Assembly (NCBI GenBank): GCA_039720395.1
Contig: CM077826.1
Coordinates: 24,632,430 to 24,696,429 of the forward strand
Length of the DNA stretch: 64,000 bases
Direction of reading: 5' to 3'
Source of the DNA: Liquidambar formosana
Lineage: Eukaryota; Streptophyta; Magnoliopsida; Saxifragales; Altingiaceae
Both the position numbers and the translations under genes were made by a program. This document shows, piece by piece, positions 46,411 through 59,800 of the stretch. A model generated the notes under the pieces. The model saw nothing but the letters and a program-made list of their open reading frames with translations. It did no database searches and was not told the origin of the DNA. Each line of letters starts with the position of its first letter. Position 1 is the first letter of the stretch.

Positions 46411-49400
46411 GAAACACTTTTGGACAAAAATCATAGACGGGTCAATCTTGAAGGATCTGCTCCCTTCTTCTTCTTTTTTGTGAGTCATGGAGCCGACCGA
46501 CTAAATTTATGGAAGGTCAGTGCAAGTTCTTCCGCAACAACGTTGTTGCAGAAAATCAATGCAACATGGTATATTCAGTTCCTCAGCACATTTGTAAATC
46601 GTCTCACTTGCCTCATAGAGTTAATACTCCTGTTATTTATAAAATTATATATAAGATGAGCAAGCTCAAGAAAAAAAATATACAACTGATTATGCAGCTT
46701 TGTGTTCTTTGTTATACATCTTTTCTTTTTTTATGACAATTTCTTATACATGATTTGGGCTAACAGAGTAAAAGAAGCATCAAGAGCCTTCAACTTTATG
46801 GTCTCTGCCCATCTAAAATTTCCTCATAATTCTAATTGGTAATAAAGTCTGATGAATAATACATGTAACCATGTGATTATATGGAACCCCATAAGCATAC
46901 ATAACTTCGGAAAATTTATAGATATTTACTAGTAGGTTAACCATGGGTCATACAAAGGTCCTCCATATAATTAATCATTTCAAATATTGTTCCACTTCCT
47001 CTAAACGGGGAATGAAAAATCACTTAACATCAAGTTCGAGAATATTGAAAAAATGAAAAAGAAAATGCTTCAATAACCGACTTATAATTCAATTATTAAT
47101 ATTTCTTGTGAAATGAATGATATGTCATGATGTAGGACAACACAAAGAGAATAATGTAAGTCTATCATTTGTTGTGGTGGGCTAAGGTCCTGGACAGCCT
47201 ATGGTTTTAGTTTTCTGAAGGTGGAGAAAGCATAGTACGCTTTTCGAAATGTTTAGGGTAGGAATAGGCTAAGGATTGAAAAGCAAGAAGTTACTGTAAT
47301 TTTAAAAGTAAGTAGCTGGAAATTTTGGACACAAATTATTTCAGGATTTCAGTCTAACTTTTTAAAGGTTTGGGACGTTAGGGTTAAGGCCTAAAGGTTG
47401 AAGGGGTCTCCAGGGTTAATGTTATTTAGAAAAATAATAATAAAATTAAAGGTTCAAATGTCTGAAAATTAGGGTTCTTGGTGGTTTTAAAAGAAAAAAC
47501 AGCACAGAAAATATTCTAAGAATCACTTTTAGAATTCCTTATGCATCACACCCAGGGTTAGGGTTGCATAACACAATCTTTTAGACCTTCACTGGCTGCA
47601 GAAAATTATGTAAATTGATCTCTCTTTGGTTTAGTAGAATTGAAAGGATACATAGATATTTATAGGTCGTTCACTGTTCGGAACTCCTAACTCTAATTAG
47701 ATTAGAATTAAAATATTAGAAACTTGGACTTCTACGACTAAAATAAAACCACAAAAGACCACAGAAAAAGGCCAATAACTCAACTAATCCCACTTACTAA
47801 TAAACTAAAATCTGTGGACTACTACTACAACCCAAGCCCACAACAAATGAAATTCCTAAAATACCATTAACTCCGTAAAACTTAATAAAACTTAAACAAC
47901 AAAGAAAATCATTCAAACAATCCAATAGAGATTGCACTGATAGAGACAATGTGGAAAAGCAGCACCAAGTGTCCCCCAGAAAATGACCCAAGATCGCATA
48001 TTTGTTGGAAGACGATTTTCAGTAAGGACCAATAATCTATTCTAATCAACTCGTACAACCACCAAAACACTTACAGACTTACAGTTGTCATTCAGGAGAG
48101 AAGCTATATGAAAAGATCTCTAGGATAGAAGCTAGATGTAGTTTGTTTTTGGTTTCAACTGGCACAGAGATCCAAGAATGGCTATATCTAAAACATCACC
48201 CAGGCACACTAAATTTCAGAAAATTAGATTAAGTCACTGGAAAACTATATCTTGAGTTACGAAAGTCGCTCCCTGAAAGGTCATCCCTCTGCTTCTTAAC
48301 TTCCAATAATGCTTCAAGATTGAATCTGTAAGTGCAGAGGAACGTTTCTCAATAATTTTGTTTCTGATAGTCATTTCTTTAATAGGTGGATAGGTGCACA
48401 CTAACGATTCATTGATACCAGTATAGAACCGGCGACATATCAAATATAATATTTCCTTGCGAGTTTTCAGCTATGCATTAACAACAAAAAATATCAGATT
48501 TTGAAGCTGCTAGCATAAAACATAAGGAGAAGTTCCAGGTAAGATATCCTTCAGTTGGACTAAAAATGCCCTGAGTTCCATAAGAAATTATACCAATGAG
48601 TATAATTTCTTGTTTCTGTATTAGAGTTCTAGATCTTTTTAGGCCACCATATGCAGCTTCATCTCCACCAATGAACCAAAAATATAACAAATCCATAAGA
48701 CCCAATAAAGATGTTTCCTTGAACAAATCATACTTGAATCCATTAAAATTTCCCATCATCTGCCGGCCTCATTTCAGTTAAAAAAGGAGATTTGTCAGAG
48801 ATTTCTGGTTACTTAGACATCCAATTGCCCTTTATGCATCCTAAGTTCTAAAAGTAGCAAGATGTTCTATTGCTTTATAACTTAAGTAGAGAATTCAAAA
48901 TGAATGACTTCCAGCACTAAGCTCTAGGTACAAAACATCATCCTACGGCACATATACCCAAATTAAAGTCGCCAATAGTAATGCTTATTAAAGAGGCTAT
49001 ATTTCATCACTTGAATTGTGACCTCTTACCATTTTGAATTTGCTGCCCACATTGTGTATTGCTTTCAGACAAACGTTGCATTCAACTCGAATTTTATTTT
49101 TTATTTTTTATTTTTTTATAATAATCTGTTTGTTTGCTGAGAAAATGTACTAAAACACACAAACATAAAGGCAAAATCCTGATCAATTGACTAAGTTGAG
49201 TTGAGTATTTTCACTTCTAAGAAACAAAAACAACAAAGAGGACAACTTTTAAAATTTTCTTTTCTTTTCCCTCGGTTTCTCAGCAACCAAACAAGAGGTT
49301 TGAAGTAATTACCCCAGAATTGCTGAACAATGACAACCGTGAATATGGTTAAAACTAACAATACGGTATGAAAATCAACTAAAATATGTGGCAATCAGCT

Positions 49401-50244
49401 ATAAAATAAAATAAAAATGTAGCAAAAAAAATCATGTGCACCTTTACATGTCAGACTGTTCTTGGTTCAAGACCACTGGACGGTTCATATGAGCACTGAA
49501 GCGGAATTTTCTGGGGCAACCTTTGAGGTGGGGAGATGTCCAGTGCACGAGGATATTCTAGATTCTGAGGGGCTGGATACTTCATTGCTAGGAACCAATC
49601 ACGAACTTGACGCGTCATTAATACAAATATGGTGCCCAGTGATAATCTCTATTAGTAGTGCGCACTCAGCCTATGTGATAATTCCTCTATTTGTGTGGTT
49701 CATATGTGTCAAACACGTTTGTCTCGTGCAAAGATACTGTAGCTAGGGCGGATTGGACCACGGAGGCATGGATTTGGACGAAATTGAGAACTGGATTTAA
49801 ATTTAGGATTGCTAATTCTGATTTCGGTGTTTAGCCGACTGTAAAAATTGTAAATATGAGTTTTAAGTCAGGGAATTTATTTTTATGACAAAAAATGAAA
49901 AAAAAAAAACCTCTTCCAAAATTCTATTTGTAATTCATGGATTTAAACAGAAAAACATCACATGATCACCATTAATTTTACAAAAGGTGATTAACAATAT
50001 CATTAATTACGAAATTTGTAAATTATCTAAAGATACATAAAAATCTTTTTTTTTTATAGAGGATTATGTAAAAAACGATTAGACATTATGGAAGTTTCTT
50101 GTAATTTATCAATTTAATTATCAAAAGAAATATGAATTTATGGCTGAGACGTTTTTCGATATTTGATTAATATGCAATTTGACATGCCTAATCTTTGAGG
50201 AGTATCTAACCCAATACGTATTTATGAATGTAAGAGTAAAAAGT
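46411..50244. other. intergenic, no gene recognised
   Basis: The stretch has many short open frames of 60-95 codons on both strands, none with a recognisable domain. The minus-strand frames at 48234-48443 and 48478-48759 look the most protein-like by composition, but I cannot place them in a family. No inverted-repeat element was found with confidence. Confidence 0.4.
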
Positions 50245-50589
50245 TTTATGGTTGAGGATAGCAACCAAAAGGTTGGGATGGGCCATGGGACACCCTAATC
50301 CCAACCCCGCTTGCCAAATTAAAGTCTAATCCCAAACCCAGCATAAGTGGGCATGGGAGCAGAGCAGGCCAAGACTTTACAAAAAGCTAGGGTGGGTCGG
50401 GGAAAAAAGTTTTAAAAATAAAAAAAATAAAAAAGACAATCATCAAAGCAAGCATTTGTCTTGGCAATTAATGGCCCTTGGGTCGTGACATATCCCATCT
50501 GTTAGGGGTGGATGGTTTGCGGAGGTTTTGGTTTTTGACTCTTAGTGAATGCATATGCATCAGAAAATAATGGGGATATCTTTCTTTTT

Positions 50590-50795
50590 CTTTTCTTTTT
50601 TTTTTTTTATTTGTCAAACGAGGGGTATCCCAATTCCCAAGCCATTACACCCAAATTAGTCCCCCTATGATGCACATGCCACTTGCAAGCTTGTGCATCC
50701 GATAATAGGGAACTAGAGAGTCGAACTCGGGATTTACGATTTCTAGAACCACAGGTCCTTTGCCATCTAAGCTACCTTTGTGGGTTACCTATCTT
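50590..50795 (-). mobile_element. SINE, minus strand, nested
   Basis: On the minus strand 'aggtagcttagatggcaaag' is a good A box and 'cgagttcgactctc' a good B box. A body of about 120 bases and an A-rich tail follow (poly-T on the plus strand at 50597-50610). It lies within the outer hAT-like MITE. Confidence 0.55.
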
Positions 50796-50991
50796 CTGCT
50801 TAAGATAGAAAAGTATATATAATATATTGTTTTTGCTAAGTATATGTAATACTTCGTATATGTTTTGAATAATGGTGCACTCAACAATATTCAGGGCGGG
50901 TCGAGGTGGGCTTAGCAATTCCCAATCCTTTCTCAGATCCGATTCAGGTTGGAAATAAAGAACTCACTCTTGTCCCACTCTTGCCTACAAC

Positions 50992-51620
50992 TAAGGTTGC
51001 AAATAAGCCGCGCTTTGTTGTGTTCAAGTTTGGTTTGTTGAAAAACTTATTTGTTTATTATTGAGTCGAGCTTTAAATGAGCTTAAATTATTGTCGTCAA
51101 ACTTGATTCATTAAAAAGCTTCTTTATTTACTATCGAACCAAACTTTTAAGGAACTTAAATTATTGTGATTGAACTCAACTCAAGAGAAAGTATAGGAGC
51201 TCGTGCTCAAGCTTAAACTTAGTTTACACTTGATTTTTAAGCTTGTCTTGTGCTTGTTAAATTCGGTTTTGTATCTATAATTTATAACCTTTAAGTTTAA
51301 TGAGAAATATTTATGAATCAATAACTCATTCTTAATTTTATATATTATTATCTTTTTAATAATAGTCAAATTGTTTTACTATACAAGCCCACTAACGAGC
51401 CTCATTTCAAATTCTTAACAAGTTCTTTATCGAGTTCTTAACAAGCTTGTTCGTGAGTCTAAACATGCTCAAGCTTGGTTTGTTTACTAAACAAGGCTAC
51501 ACTTCAAGCTTCATTGCTTGAACTTAGATTTGTTTACTAATTGACTAAATTCAAGTCGAATCCTTATCGAACTTTCTCGCGAACCGATAATAAAACAGGC
51601 CTAATTCATTTGCAATCCTA
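50992..51620. mobile_element. hAT-like MITE nested in another MITE
   Basis: The ends taaggttgcaaataagcc and the complement taggattgcaaatgaatt form the inverted repeat. The flanks cctacaac (50984-50991) and cctacaat (51621-51628) match in seven of eight bases. The interior repeats 'gagcttaaattattgt'-type sequence twice (about 51079 and 51132) and is non-coding. Confidence 0.6.
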
Positions 51621-51713
51621 CCTACAATGATATCATATGGTCCCAATAAGGCTAGGACAAGTTAGGGGCGGGATGCCCGTTAATTCGGGTTCATTGCCAT
51701 CCCTATTTATGGC

Positions 51714-52498
51714 ATATGTAATTTGATTTCCTCTTCTTTTTTTCTTTTTTTTTGGTGTTATTTCATGGGGTTAGGGTGATGAGTTCAAAGTTTGAAGTTT
51801 GACCTATTTGGCAATCCTAAAATCTGGTTGAGGCTGGTTCAAAACCAATTTTGTTTGCCTAGTTCATGCCTAGGCTGAACTGTTTTTAATTTTCAGCTTG
51901 TTTGGCTAAAAATGAGTTCTAGCTTGGTTTTATATTTTGATATTGTTTGGTTCACATCTCCAGTGAGAAGATCAACACCGACAACAATAAAATTTAGAGC
52001 AAAATTAAAAAAATAAAATGATAGGAAAAAACAAAGAAAAAATGATCCAGCAAAGGAGATGTAGAATGGCTTAAAGATTCTTGTCTAAAAGGTTATATAT
52101 ATATATATAGTAAGAAGAGGATCAACGACAAGGACAAGAAAATTAGAAGCAAAATCAGAATAGGCAAAGAAAAAATAAAGAAAAAAGGTTTAGCAAGAGA
52201 AGGAGATGGAAGCGTGGCTATGGTGAAACCCTAGATCTACTACTTCTTTCTGAAACTCTAGATTTGTTGTTTATGGTTTCTTTTCTACATTTTTCTTGAA
52301 GCATTTTTTGAATCTTCCTAAATCATGGCTAAAATCGGAGGGGATGAAGACGTTCACGAGGTAGATAATTATGCCATTCAAGGGCATGAAGGCTTGAGGA
52401 TGTGTTCATTGTGGACGATAATAGAGGATATTGTGGTTGTATAGGACAAGCAAGTAAGAGGAGGGGAAGGGTTTACATAATTGGTTTTCAAACAAGTT
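51714..52498. other. intergenic, no gene recognised
   Basis: An imperfect duplication is visible: 'agaagatcaacaccgacaacaataaaat...gcaaaattaaaaaa' at about 51966 and 'agaagaggatcaacgacaaggacaagaaaat...gcaaaatcagaa' at about 52113, separated by an AT run. No protein is recognised. Confidence 0.4.
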
Positions 52499-52554
52499 GT
52501 TGGAATGATACTAACTAGATTTTGAGCCCAAATTAGAACAAGTGAAAACTAGAT

Positions 52555-52965
52555 GGGAACTTCTATTGCAACCGCCCATTTTTATTACCCCACTCCTTTT
52601 TTTTTGGTTTTTAAGATTTCATGAAAAATATAAAAGGATTTTACAAAAATCGGTCGCTTAGTCCACTAGAAAATATCATTTTGAACAACTTCGCAAAAGA
52701 AAGTTTTTCCAAAATCTATCGTTTAGGTAAACTTTTTGGCAAAAAATGAAATAAAGGCTATAAATGACTAAAAAGGATATTTAAACGATAAATTTAGGAA
52801 AAACTTTTTTCTACAAAATTGTTTAAAATGATGTTTTCTAATAGATATCATGGCCAGTTTTCATAAAAGGGCCAGTTTTCATAAAAAACCTTTTACATTT
52901 TGCATAAAACCTTAAAAACATAAAGGATGGGGTGATAAAAATGGGGGGCTGCAATAGCCGTTCCC
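52555..52965. mobile_element. Mutator-like MITE with foldback core, copy 3
   Basis: gggaacttctattgcaacc at the left and the complement gggaacggctattgcagcc at the right are terminal inverted repeats of the same type as 19914-20777. A perfect 9-bp duplication aaactagat flanks it (52546-52554 and 52966-52974). The interior is the foldback core shared with copies 1 and 2. Confidence 0.8.
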
Positions 52966-53084
52966 AAACTAGATATCTAACTTACCAAACACTGGGCCTT
53001 GCAATTTGGGCCAACTTCATCTTCAGAAAACTGGTTAGTGGCATTGCTGAGCAGCCCAAATAAGTTGTTAGAATGATACTAACT

Positions 53085-53593
53085 AAAGGTGTTCGTGGTT
53101 CGGTTTAGTTTGATTTTAAAACAAATTTTACAAAACAAAACCAAACCATATTATAAATTAAAAAAAAAAAAAACCAAACCAAACTGAAAATTTCGGTTTT
53201 TTTTCGGTTTGGTTTTGGTTTTCTCTTATCAAGTAGCAACAAATCATGAATAATTGGATACACATAACAAAATGAGAAAATTGACAATCCAAATTAAAAA
53301 TAAGAACAAATTTAATAATAGCATTAAAGATTGTTAACGAAAAAAAAAACATTAAACATTATACCAAAATGGAAACAAATTAAAATAAGAAGTTTACATA
53401 TTAAAGTTTAATATATAGTAAACATATATTATATATATTATATACACTTCAGTTTTTTCAGTTTGGTTTGGTTTGGTTTTTTTAACATGCAAACCAAAAT
53501 CAAACCAAATGAAAAAAAACCCAAACCAAATCAGCCAGTTTGGTTTGGTTCGATTCGATTTTTGATTTTAACCTAAACCATGAACACCCCTAA
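53085..53593. mobile_element. hAT-like MITE, GGTTTGGTTTGG-rich
   Basis: The left end aaaggtgttcgtggtt and the complement of the right end, taggggtgttcatggtt, form the inverted repeat. tactaact (or nine bases, atactaact) flanks both sides. The interior has many accaaaccaaac motifs and their complement. It is about 508 bp and non-coding. Confidence 0.65.
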
Positions 53594-53872
53594 TACTAAC
53601 TAGATTTTGGACCCAAATTAGAATAAGTGAAAACTAGATATCTAACTTACCAAACACTAGGCCTTGAAATTTGGGCCGACTTCATCTTCAGAAAAAACCA
53701 ATTAGTGGCGTTGCCAAACGGCGCCGAAGTTTGAACGTAGAAGTGTAGAACCGTATAAGACCTTATCTCTTACTGTACAGATACAGAGAACCAAAAATAT
53801 GAGCAATAGTAACTTAAGTACTGTTTAATTGGTCGTTCTAACTAACAAATCCAACCAACTGAAACCCAGAAA

Positions 53873-56800
53873 ATGTCGACGGCGCGCGTGGCTTCTAGCC
53901 CCGTCGGTCTCCACAGGTTCCCACCGTATTTTCAAGTTTCTCAATCTCCCAAGCTTGTGAAGACCTCTTTCCCACGGTCCAACCAAAGTCGCCGATTTCG
54001 AACCATAGCTTGCCAGGCCGACCCTGATCCAACCGATTCCTCCACCACGGTATGCCTTTCATTTCCTGTTCCTTTCTAATCATGTCCAATTTCAAATATA
54101 TATATATATAGAGAGAGAGAGAGAGGGTATACGGAGTCAATTTCTGTGGATTACTACCTCTCCTTCCATTTTGATTTAGAGAATAGATTTATGAATCCTG
54201 GTTTTGCCTTTCTATGAATTTGGTGTTTAGCTGTTAGTCTAATGCAACGATAGGGGCTAGGGCTGGAAAGATCCGAGCCGACCCGAATAGGAAGGTGCTC
54301 AGGGTTGGCTCGATAAATTAACAAAACTAAAAAATAAGGTGTGTACATGGCTTGTTTATCATGTCGGCGTAAACGAGCTTTTATTGAACCCAGTTAGTCT
54401 TATCAAGATGAGTAGTACTTTACTCAGACAAATAACAATCTCGAATTAAGGTTTGAGCTTGGCTCGTTTATCTTACTAGCGAGCTCAAATGGGTCTTTTT
54501 ATTCAGCTGATTTCAAGCTAAGTACAAGTAGATTTGCTTATATTACAGCCCTGGGGGATTTGATGTGTTTGACTGGAAATATGTACGAATTGCATAAGCT
54601 ACCATTATCCATTTGTCATATATATTATATATTATATATATATGTGTGCGTGTGTGTGTGTGTGTGTACACCATCACACACTAATTTAATGTAACAAAAT
54701 AAGCTAAATTTATTAACTAATGAATATTAAATACTTAATCCATATTAGTATTGTGGGTGTGGTCATAGTCATAAATCATAATCAATCAACCTGACATTAC
54801 AATTACATTTTTTACTTTATTGGTAAATAAAGAATTTATTAAGAAGAAGAAGAAGAACTAATGATAGAATTAAAATCACCACCTCTATCTTTTACAAGGA
54901 CATCTCTAACAGCATTAGTAAGCTTATCAGCTGTAAACACCTCCAACCTAAAAAGTGAAGGATCTGTAGAACGAACCATGATATTTTGTCGAGAGACTAT
55001 TTATTATACATAAGAATAATGTTGGCAAAAGAGAAGAAGGTAGTACTTACCAACAGAAGTTGATTGTCAGTAAAAGCCTACGGTCAGAGAAAGCAAGAGA
55101 GAGAAGCTCTTAGCAGATGTTAGGAGTTTGTTAGTTTGTTAACGTGCGCTATTTCTTTTTCAAGCCAGATCTGTCATCATTCTTGTTCTGAATCTCTGAA
55201 GGCTATTGTACACCGTCTTCTTTCCGTTTCCCTCCCATGGAGGGGACTAGAAATCCTAACCAACCAATGAATTCAGATCTTTCTCGCAGCAACAAGAAAC
55301 CGAAGCACTCTGGTAGCGATGTGGAGGTGATGGAGGAAGGAGAGATTGTGGAGAATTTAGCCTGCTGATTTGTTAGAGACTACCCCGCTGAGTGGTCAAT
55401 CTCACAGTTTTTATAGGGATAAACTCATGGGTGTCACGATGGAGGAGAGTTTTTTCTCTGATGATGAATCAGATGAGGAAGAGGATGATCGTTTTGTTGA
55501 TGATGGAGATCCTATGGGTTTCTGGCCAAGATTTCCATTCCTCTGGAGAATCGTAAGACGCTTCGTGCTCCATGGAAGAAAGCTCTTATTGTCAAGCTCT
55601 TGGGTAAATTGGTGAGTTATCACTTTATGACTCAATGTTTGACTCAACTTTGGAGTAGGGAGGGACGCATTAAAGTTGTGGATCTGGAGAATGATTTCTA
55701 TATTATCAGATTTGAGAATAAGGCAGATCATGATTTTGCTCTTGTGGAAGGCCCATGGACTATAGCAAGGCATGTCTTAACTATCCGTCGATGGCACTCA
55801 GAATTTCGTCCATCCAGTGCTGCGATCTCCTCCATTGTGGCTTGGGTGCAACTCCCTGAATTGCCCATTAAATATTTTGACGAAGCCATTCTTTGTGGAA
55901 TTGGCAATTTGATTGATAAAACTGTTAGGATTGATTCTCATACCCTTATAGCAACAAGGGGTAAATTTGCGAGACTGAGTGTAGAAGTGAATCTAGCTAG
56001 ACCCCTTGTTCTGAAAGTCTTCCTTGGGAATAGTTGGTAACGCGTAGAGTATTAAGGTCTCCATCTTATTGCTTCACTTGTGGCAGATTTGGTCATCATT
56101 CTGAAGGTTGCCCTTACAATCTGGAGAGGGAGAATGAAGTTCATTGTGATGAGCACTTGAGTGAGTCTTCTAGCGCGACAGTGCCCCCCAGGTGTTCGAC
56201 AGAGCCCATGTGGATTTGGCCCTTGGATGTTAGTTCAAAGAAGGGAGCGAAAATCTGACAAGGTGACTAGCAATCAATTGAAAAAAAATCGTACCACTGG
56301 TAGTAGAGGTGGTATGAGTGGTTTGCGATTCAATCACTTAAGCAATCTTGAGGAAAGCTCCAATGGTGAGAGGGTAGATGAGGATCATGTGGAGGATATG
56401 ATGCTTGAGCAGAATCCCTGTTTGGTGGATGTTGATCCCAAGCCAACTCTTTCCTCAGCCGCTTCTCGAGTTAATCAAAACAATTTAGGCAATCCTATTC
56501 CTATTGCTAACCCAAAGCCTATGAAATCCATGCCCTAATTGCCTCCCTCTTCCAGTAAGAGCTCCACTCCCTCCTATGGTAGTCCTAAAGGGAGTAAGCT
56601 TGTTTCTGTTGTCCCTATCCCTTCCATCGCCTCTCCTACCAAGAATCCTCCCATCCGCTAAACTGGCACTCACACCACCACTAAGCCCCTGCTCCCATGA
56701 ATGCTTTTAGCAACTCTCGTTTATCCCATACTCATCTTGGTTCCACTCACTATAATCACACTTCCCCTAATCTCACCCTCAACCCTATCCATGCCTTGCC

Positions 56801-59800
56801 CAGTCATAATCCAGGATTATCCGATGATGGTGACCCACAAAGATGTTCTTTGCGTTTGTCCCCTATGAACATGGACTCCCCCCATGGTGGGATTAAGGCT
56901 GATGCTCTGAAGGAACCTGTGATTATGGAGGTTGAAGGTGGTCTAAGGACCTGCGTCTTAATTTGCTGCTCTAATCTTGGTGATTTCCCTGCTTTTTAGC
57001 TTTTTTTATTCCCTTCTTTTGCTGTAGTTTCTTTAATGAAGATTATCCTTTGGAATTGTCGTGGTGCTAGTAATAAGGTTTTTCTTAGGAATTTTAGAGA
57101 GTTGATGAGGGTGCATAACCCCAGTATTGTAGTTGTCATAGAAACTAAATTGGAGTCTGATCGAGTGTCGAAGATTGTTAATAAGTTAGGCTATTCTAAT
57201 CATGTTAGAGTAGACGCTATTGGTCGTTCTAGGTAGTATTTGGCTTATCTGGAATAATAATAGCTCCCATGTTGAAGTGTTATCCTGCTCGCCCAAATCA
57301 TTCATGTGCTAGTTCATAAATGACTTGGGGGAGTCCAAAAGGCCTCGTGTATCAATCCAAATCCATTTTTGGTTCGTCTTGAATGTGACTTATTAAGTGA
57401 ATACAACAGAGTGCTAGCTAGAGAAGAGCTCATTTGGTTCCAAAAGTCCAGGGTTAAATGGTTAAAGCATGGAGATAAAAATACGAGATTCTATCATACC
57501 TCTACTCTTATCCGCATGAGAAAGAATCGTATTCTAGTCCTTAAAATTGATGGGGATTGGGTGTATGATAAAGATATTCTCAAGGCTCATGCCATCTCTC
57601 CCTTCCAAGATTTTTTCAAGGAGAAAGTAACCATTCCTGTTCAGTCTTGTATTAGTTTTCCTTCCCTGGATGATTCCGCTAAATCCCAATTAGCCTCTCG
57701 CCGACTTTCTTAGATATTAAGGAAGCTACTTTCTCCATTGGCCCTTTTAAAGCCCCTGGCCTTGACGAAATGCAGGTTATCTTGTATCACAAGAATTAGG
57801 AGGTGGTAGGGCCTTCTGTCAGAAGTATGGTCATCTCTGCTTTCAGGTCAAGTATGGTCCCCCCCAGTCTTAACCAAACACTTATCACTCTCATCCCTAA
57901 GGTCCCCAACCTGGATAGCATGTCCCAATTCAAACCCATTAGCCTCTACAATGTCTCCCTTAAAAGTATTTCCAAAATCCTAGTTGCTAAACTTCGTCCC
58001 TTTCTCTCCAACCTTATTTCTTCTACTTAAAGTAGCTTCATTCCCAGCCGTCTTACCAGTGATAATATTTTTATTACCCAAGAAGTCATCCATACCACGC
58101 AAAAAAAGAAAGGAAAAGAGGGTTTTATGGCCCTAAAAATTGATTTATCTAAGGCTTATGATCAAATCAGTTGGGTTTCCTTCATTCTGTTTTACTAGAA
58201 ACAAGCTTGTCTTCGAGTTGGATCTCTCTTGCTATAAGTTGTGTTTTGTCCTCTGAGTTGGTTGTCCTCAGGAATGGTGAGACCACTGAGTATTTCACTC
58301 TTGGAAGAGGTTTGAGGCAGGGACCTTCTTTCTCCCTATCTTTTTGTCTTGTGCATGGAGAAGCTCTCCTATCTCATTCAAGAAGCTGTGTTGAATAAAA
58401 ACTGGAAACCGTTAAAGTTGGTAGACGCTGCCCCCCTATTTCCCACCTATTCTTTGCGGATGATCTTGTCCTCTTTGCTCAAGCTTCTATCGATCAAGCT
58501 GAATGTGGTTATGGGTTGCTTGAATAAATTTTGTGCTCTCTCTGGCCAATCTATTAACCTTGCTAAATCCAAAATTTTCTTTTCTCCCAACCTCTCTCAG
58601 GGTTCTACTAAAGATATTAATAATAGAAGTGGGATCCCCTTTCCAGCGGATCTTGGTAAATACTTGGGAGTCCCTCTCATTCATCAAATAGTCTCTAAGG
58701 AGATGTACTTTTATCTACTTGAAAAGGTTCAATCTAGACTTGCAGGGTGGAAAGTGAAGCAGTTGTCTATGGCAGGGAGATCTCTCTTGGTGCAATCTGT
58801 TACTTCTACTATCCCTGGGTATGCTATGCAGACTTCTAAGCTCCTTGAGTCTCTTAACTAGAAAATTGATCAAGCCAATTGTAACTTCATTTGGGGGATC
58901 AAAAGAGGAAAATTCATCTTGTTGCTTGGGATAAAGTGTGTCATCCAAAAGTTCAAGGTGGATTGGGAATTGGTAGTATGGGGAATGTCAATAAAAGCTA
59001 TATGGCCCGTATGGGTTGGAAGTTGATTATGGATCCTATGTCCCTTTGGGCCTCTGTTCTTAGAGGGAAATATTTGAAAGACTATTCCTTTTTTTATTGC
59101 AAAACCAATCCTTTGTCTTCTCACTCTTGGAGGAGCATTTTAAAAGGGAGAGAGATTGTTAAGGCTGGCTCTAAATGGGTAGTTGGAGATGGCAGAAACG
59201 TTAAGTTTTGGACAGATATTTGGGTGGATTCTTGTGCTCTTTGGGAGCTTGTTACTCATCCTATCCCAGATGAAGATGCTGCAAGCCACTGTTTGGGAGT
59301 ATTCGAATGAAGATGGGAGTGGTGCTGGAACAAGTTTTTCCATATTCTTCCTCAGGCTATTCTTGACCAAATCCGTGCCATCCATCCCTTCAAAGATATT
59401 GAGGCTGAGGATTCTTTATAGCTGGTTAAATGAGCCGAATGGCAAATTCTCAGTGAAGTCCACTTATTCTATGCTGTTGGACCAAAGCTATAGCATTGAT
59501 GAGAAGAATTGGTATCGGCTTTGGAGGTGTAAATGCCCGACGGAAGATTCGTTACTTCCTTTGGTTGGCTAGGTAGGATAGATTGCTGACTAATAAGGTT
59601 AGAAGAGATAGAAATTTAACCCAGATTTGTGCTTGCCCCAGCTGTGGTCACGATGTAGAAAATTCTCTTCATGTGTTATGGGATTGTGTTTATGCTGCTC
59701 AAATCTGGAGGGATTTAGTTCCCCTGTGTGATCAGGCTACCTTCTTCTCCACCAAACTTCAATAGTGGATCAACTCTAATATTCAGGGCTGCAGTGCTAA

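Larger units (their letters stand above)
50253..51705. mobile_element. hAT-like MITE (outer) carrying nested insertions
   Basis: The outer ends are tgaggatagcaac on the left and the complement of tagggatggcaatg on the right. The flanks tttatggt (50245-50252) and tttatggc (51706-51713) match in seven of eight bases. Inside are a SINE (about 50590-50795) and a second hAT-like MITE (50992-51620). The outer element's own sequence is GC-richer and has repeated 'ccaaccc/ggttggg'-type stretches. Confidence 0.55.
52499..53720 (+). repeat. tandemly duplicated segment, each copy hit by a different MITE
   Basis: Copy A begins 'ttggaatgatactaactag' at about 52499 and copy B 'ttagaatgatactaact' at about 53067; both continue through 'cccaaattag', 'gtgaaaactagat' and 'atctaacttaccaaacact' to 'cttcatcttcagaaaa'. 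Copy A is split by the Mutator-like MITE 52555-52965 and copy B by the hAT-like MITE 53085-53593. Without inserts the unit is about 145 bp. Copy B ends about 150 bases upstream of the HCF164 start codon. Confidence 0.7.

Noticed and set aside
48234..48759. Two minus-strand frames of 70-94 codons
   Set aside because: Composition is protein-like, but I recognise no family and find no convincing splice sites linking them; mentioned only in the region note.
55411..55773. Minus-strand frame of 120 codons
   Set aside because: It is antisense to the LINE 2 ORF1 DUF4283 region, which is recognisable on the plus strand.
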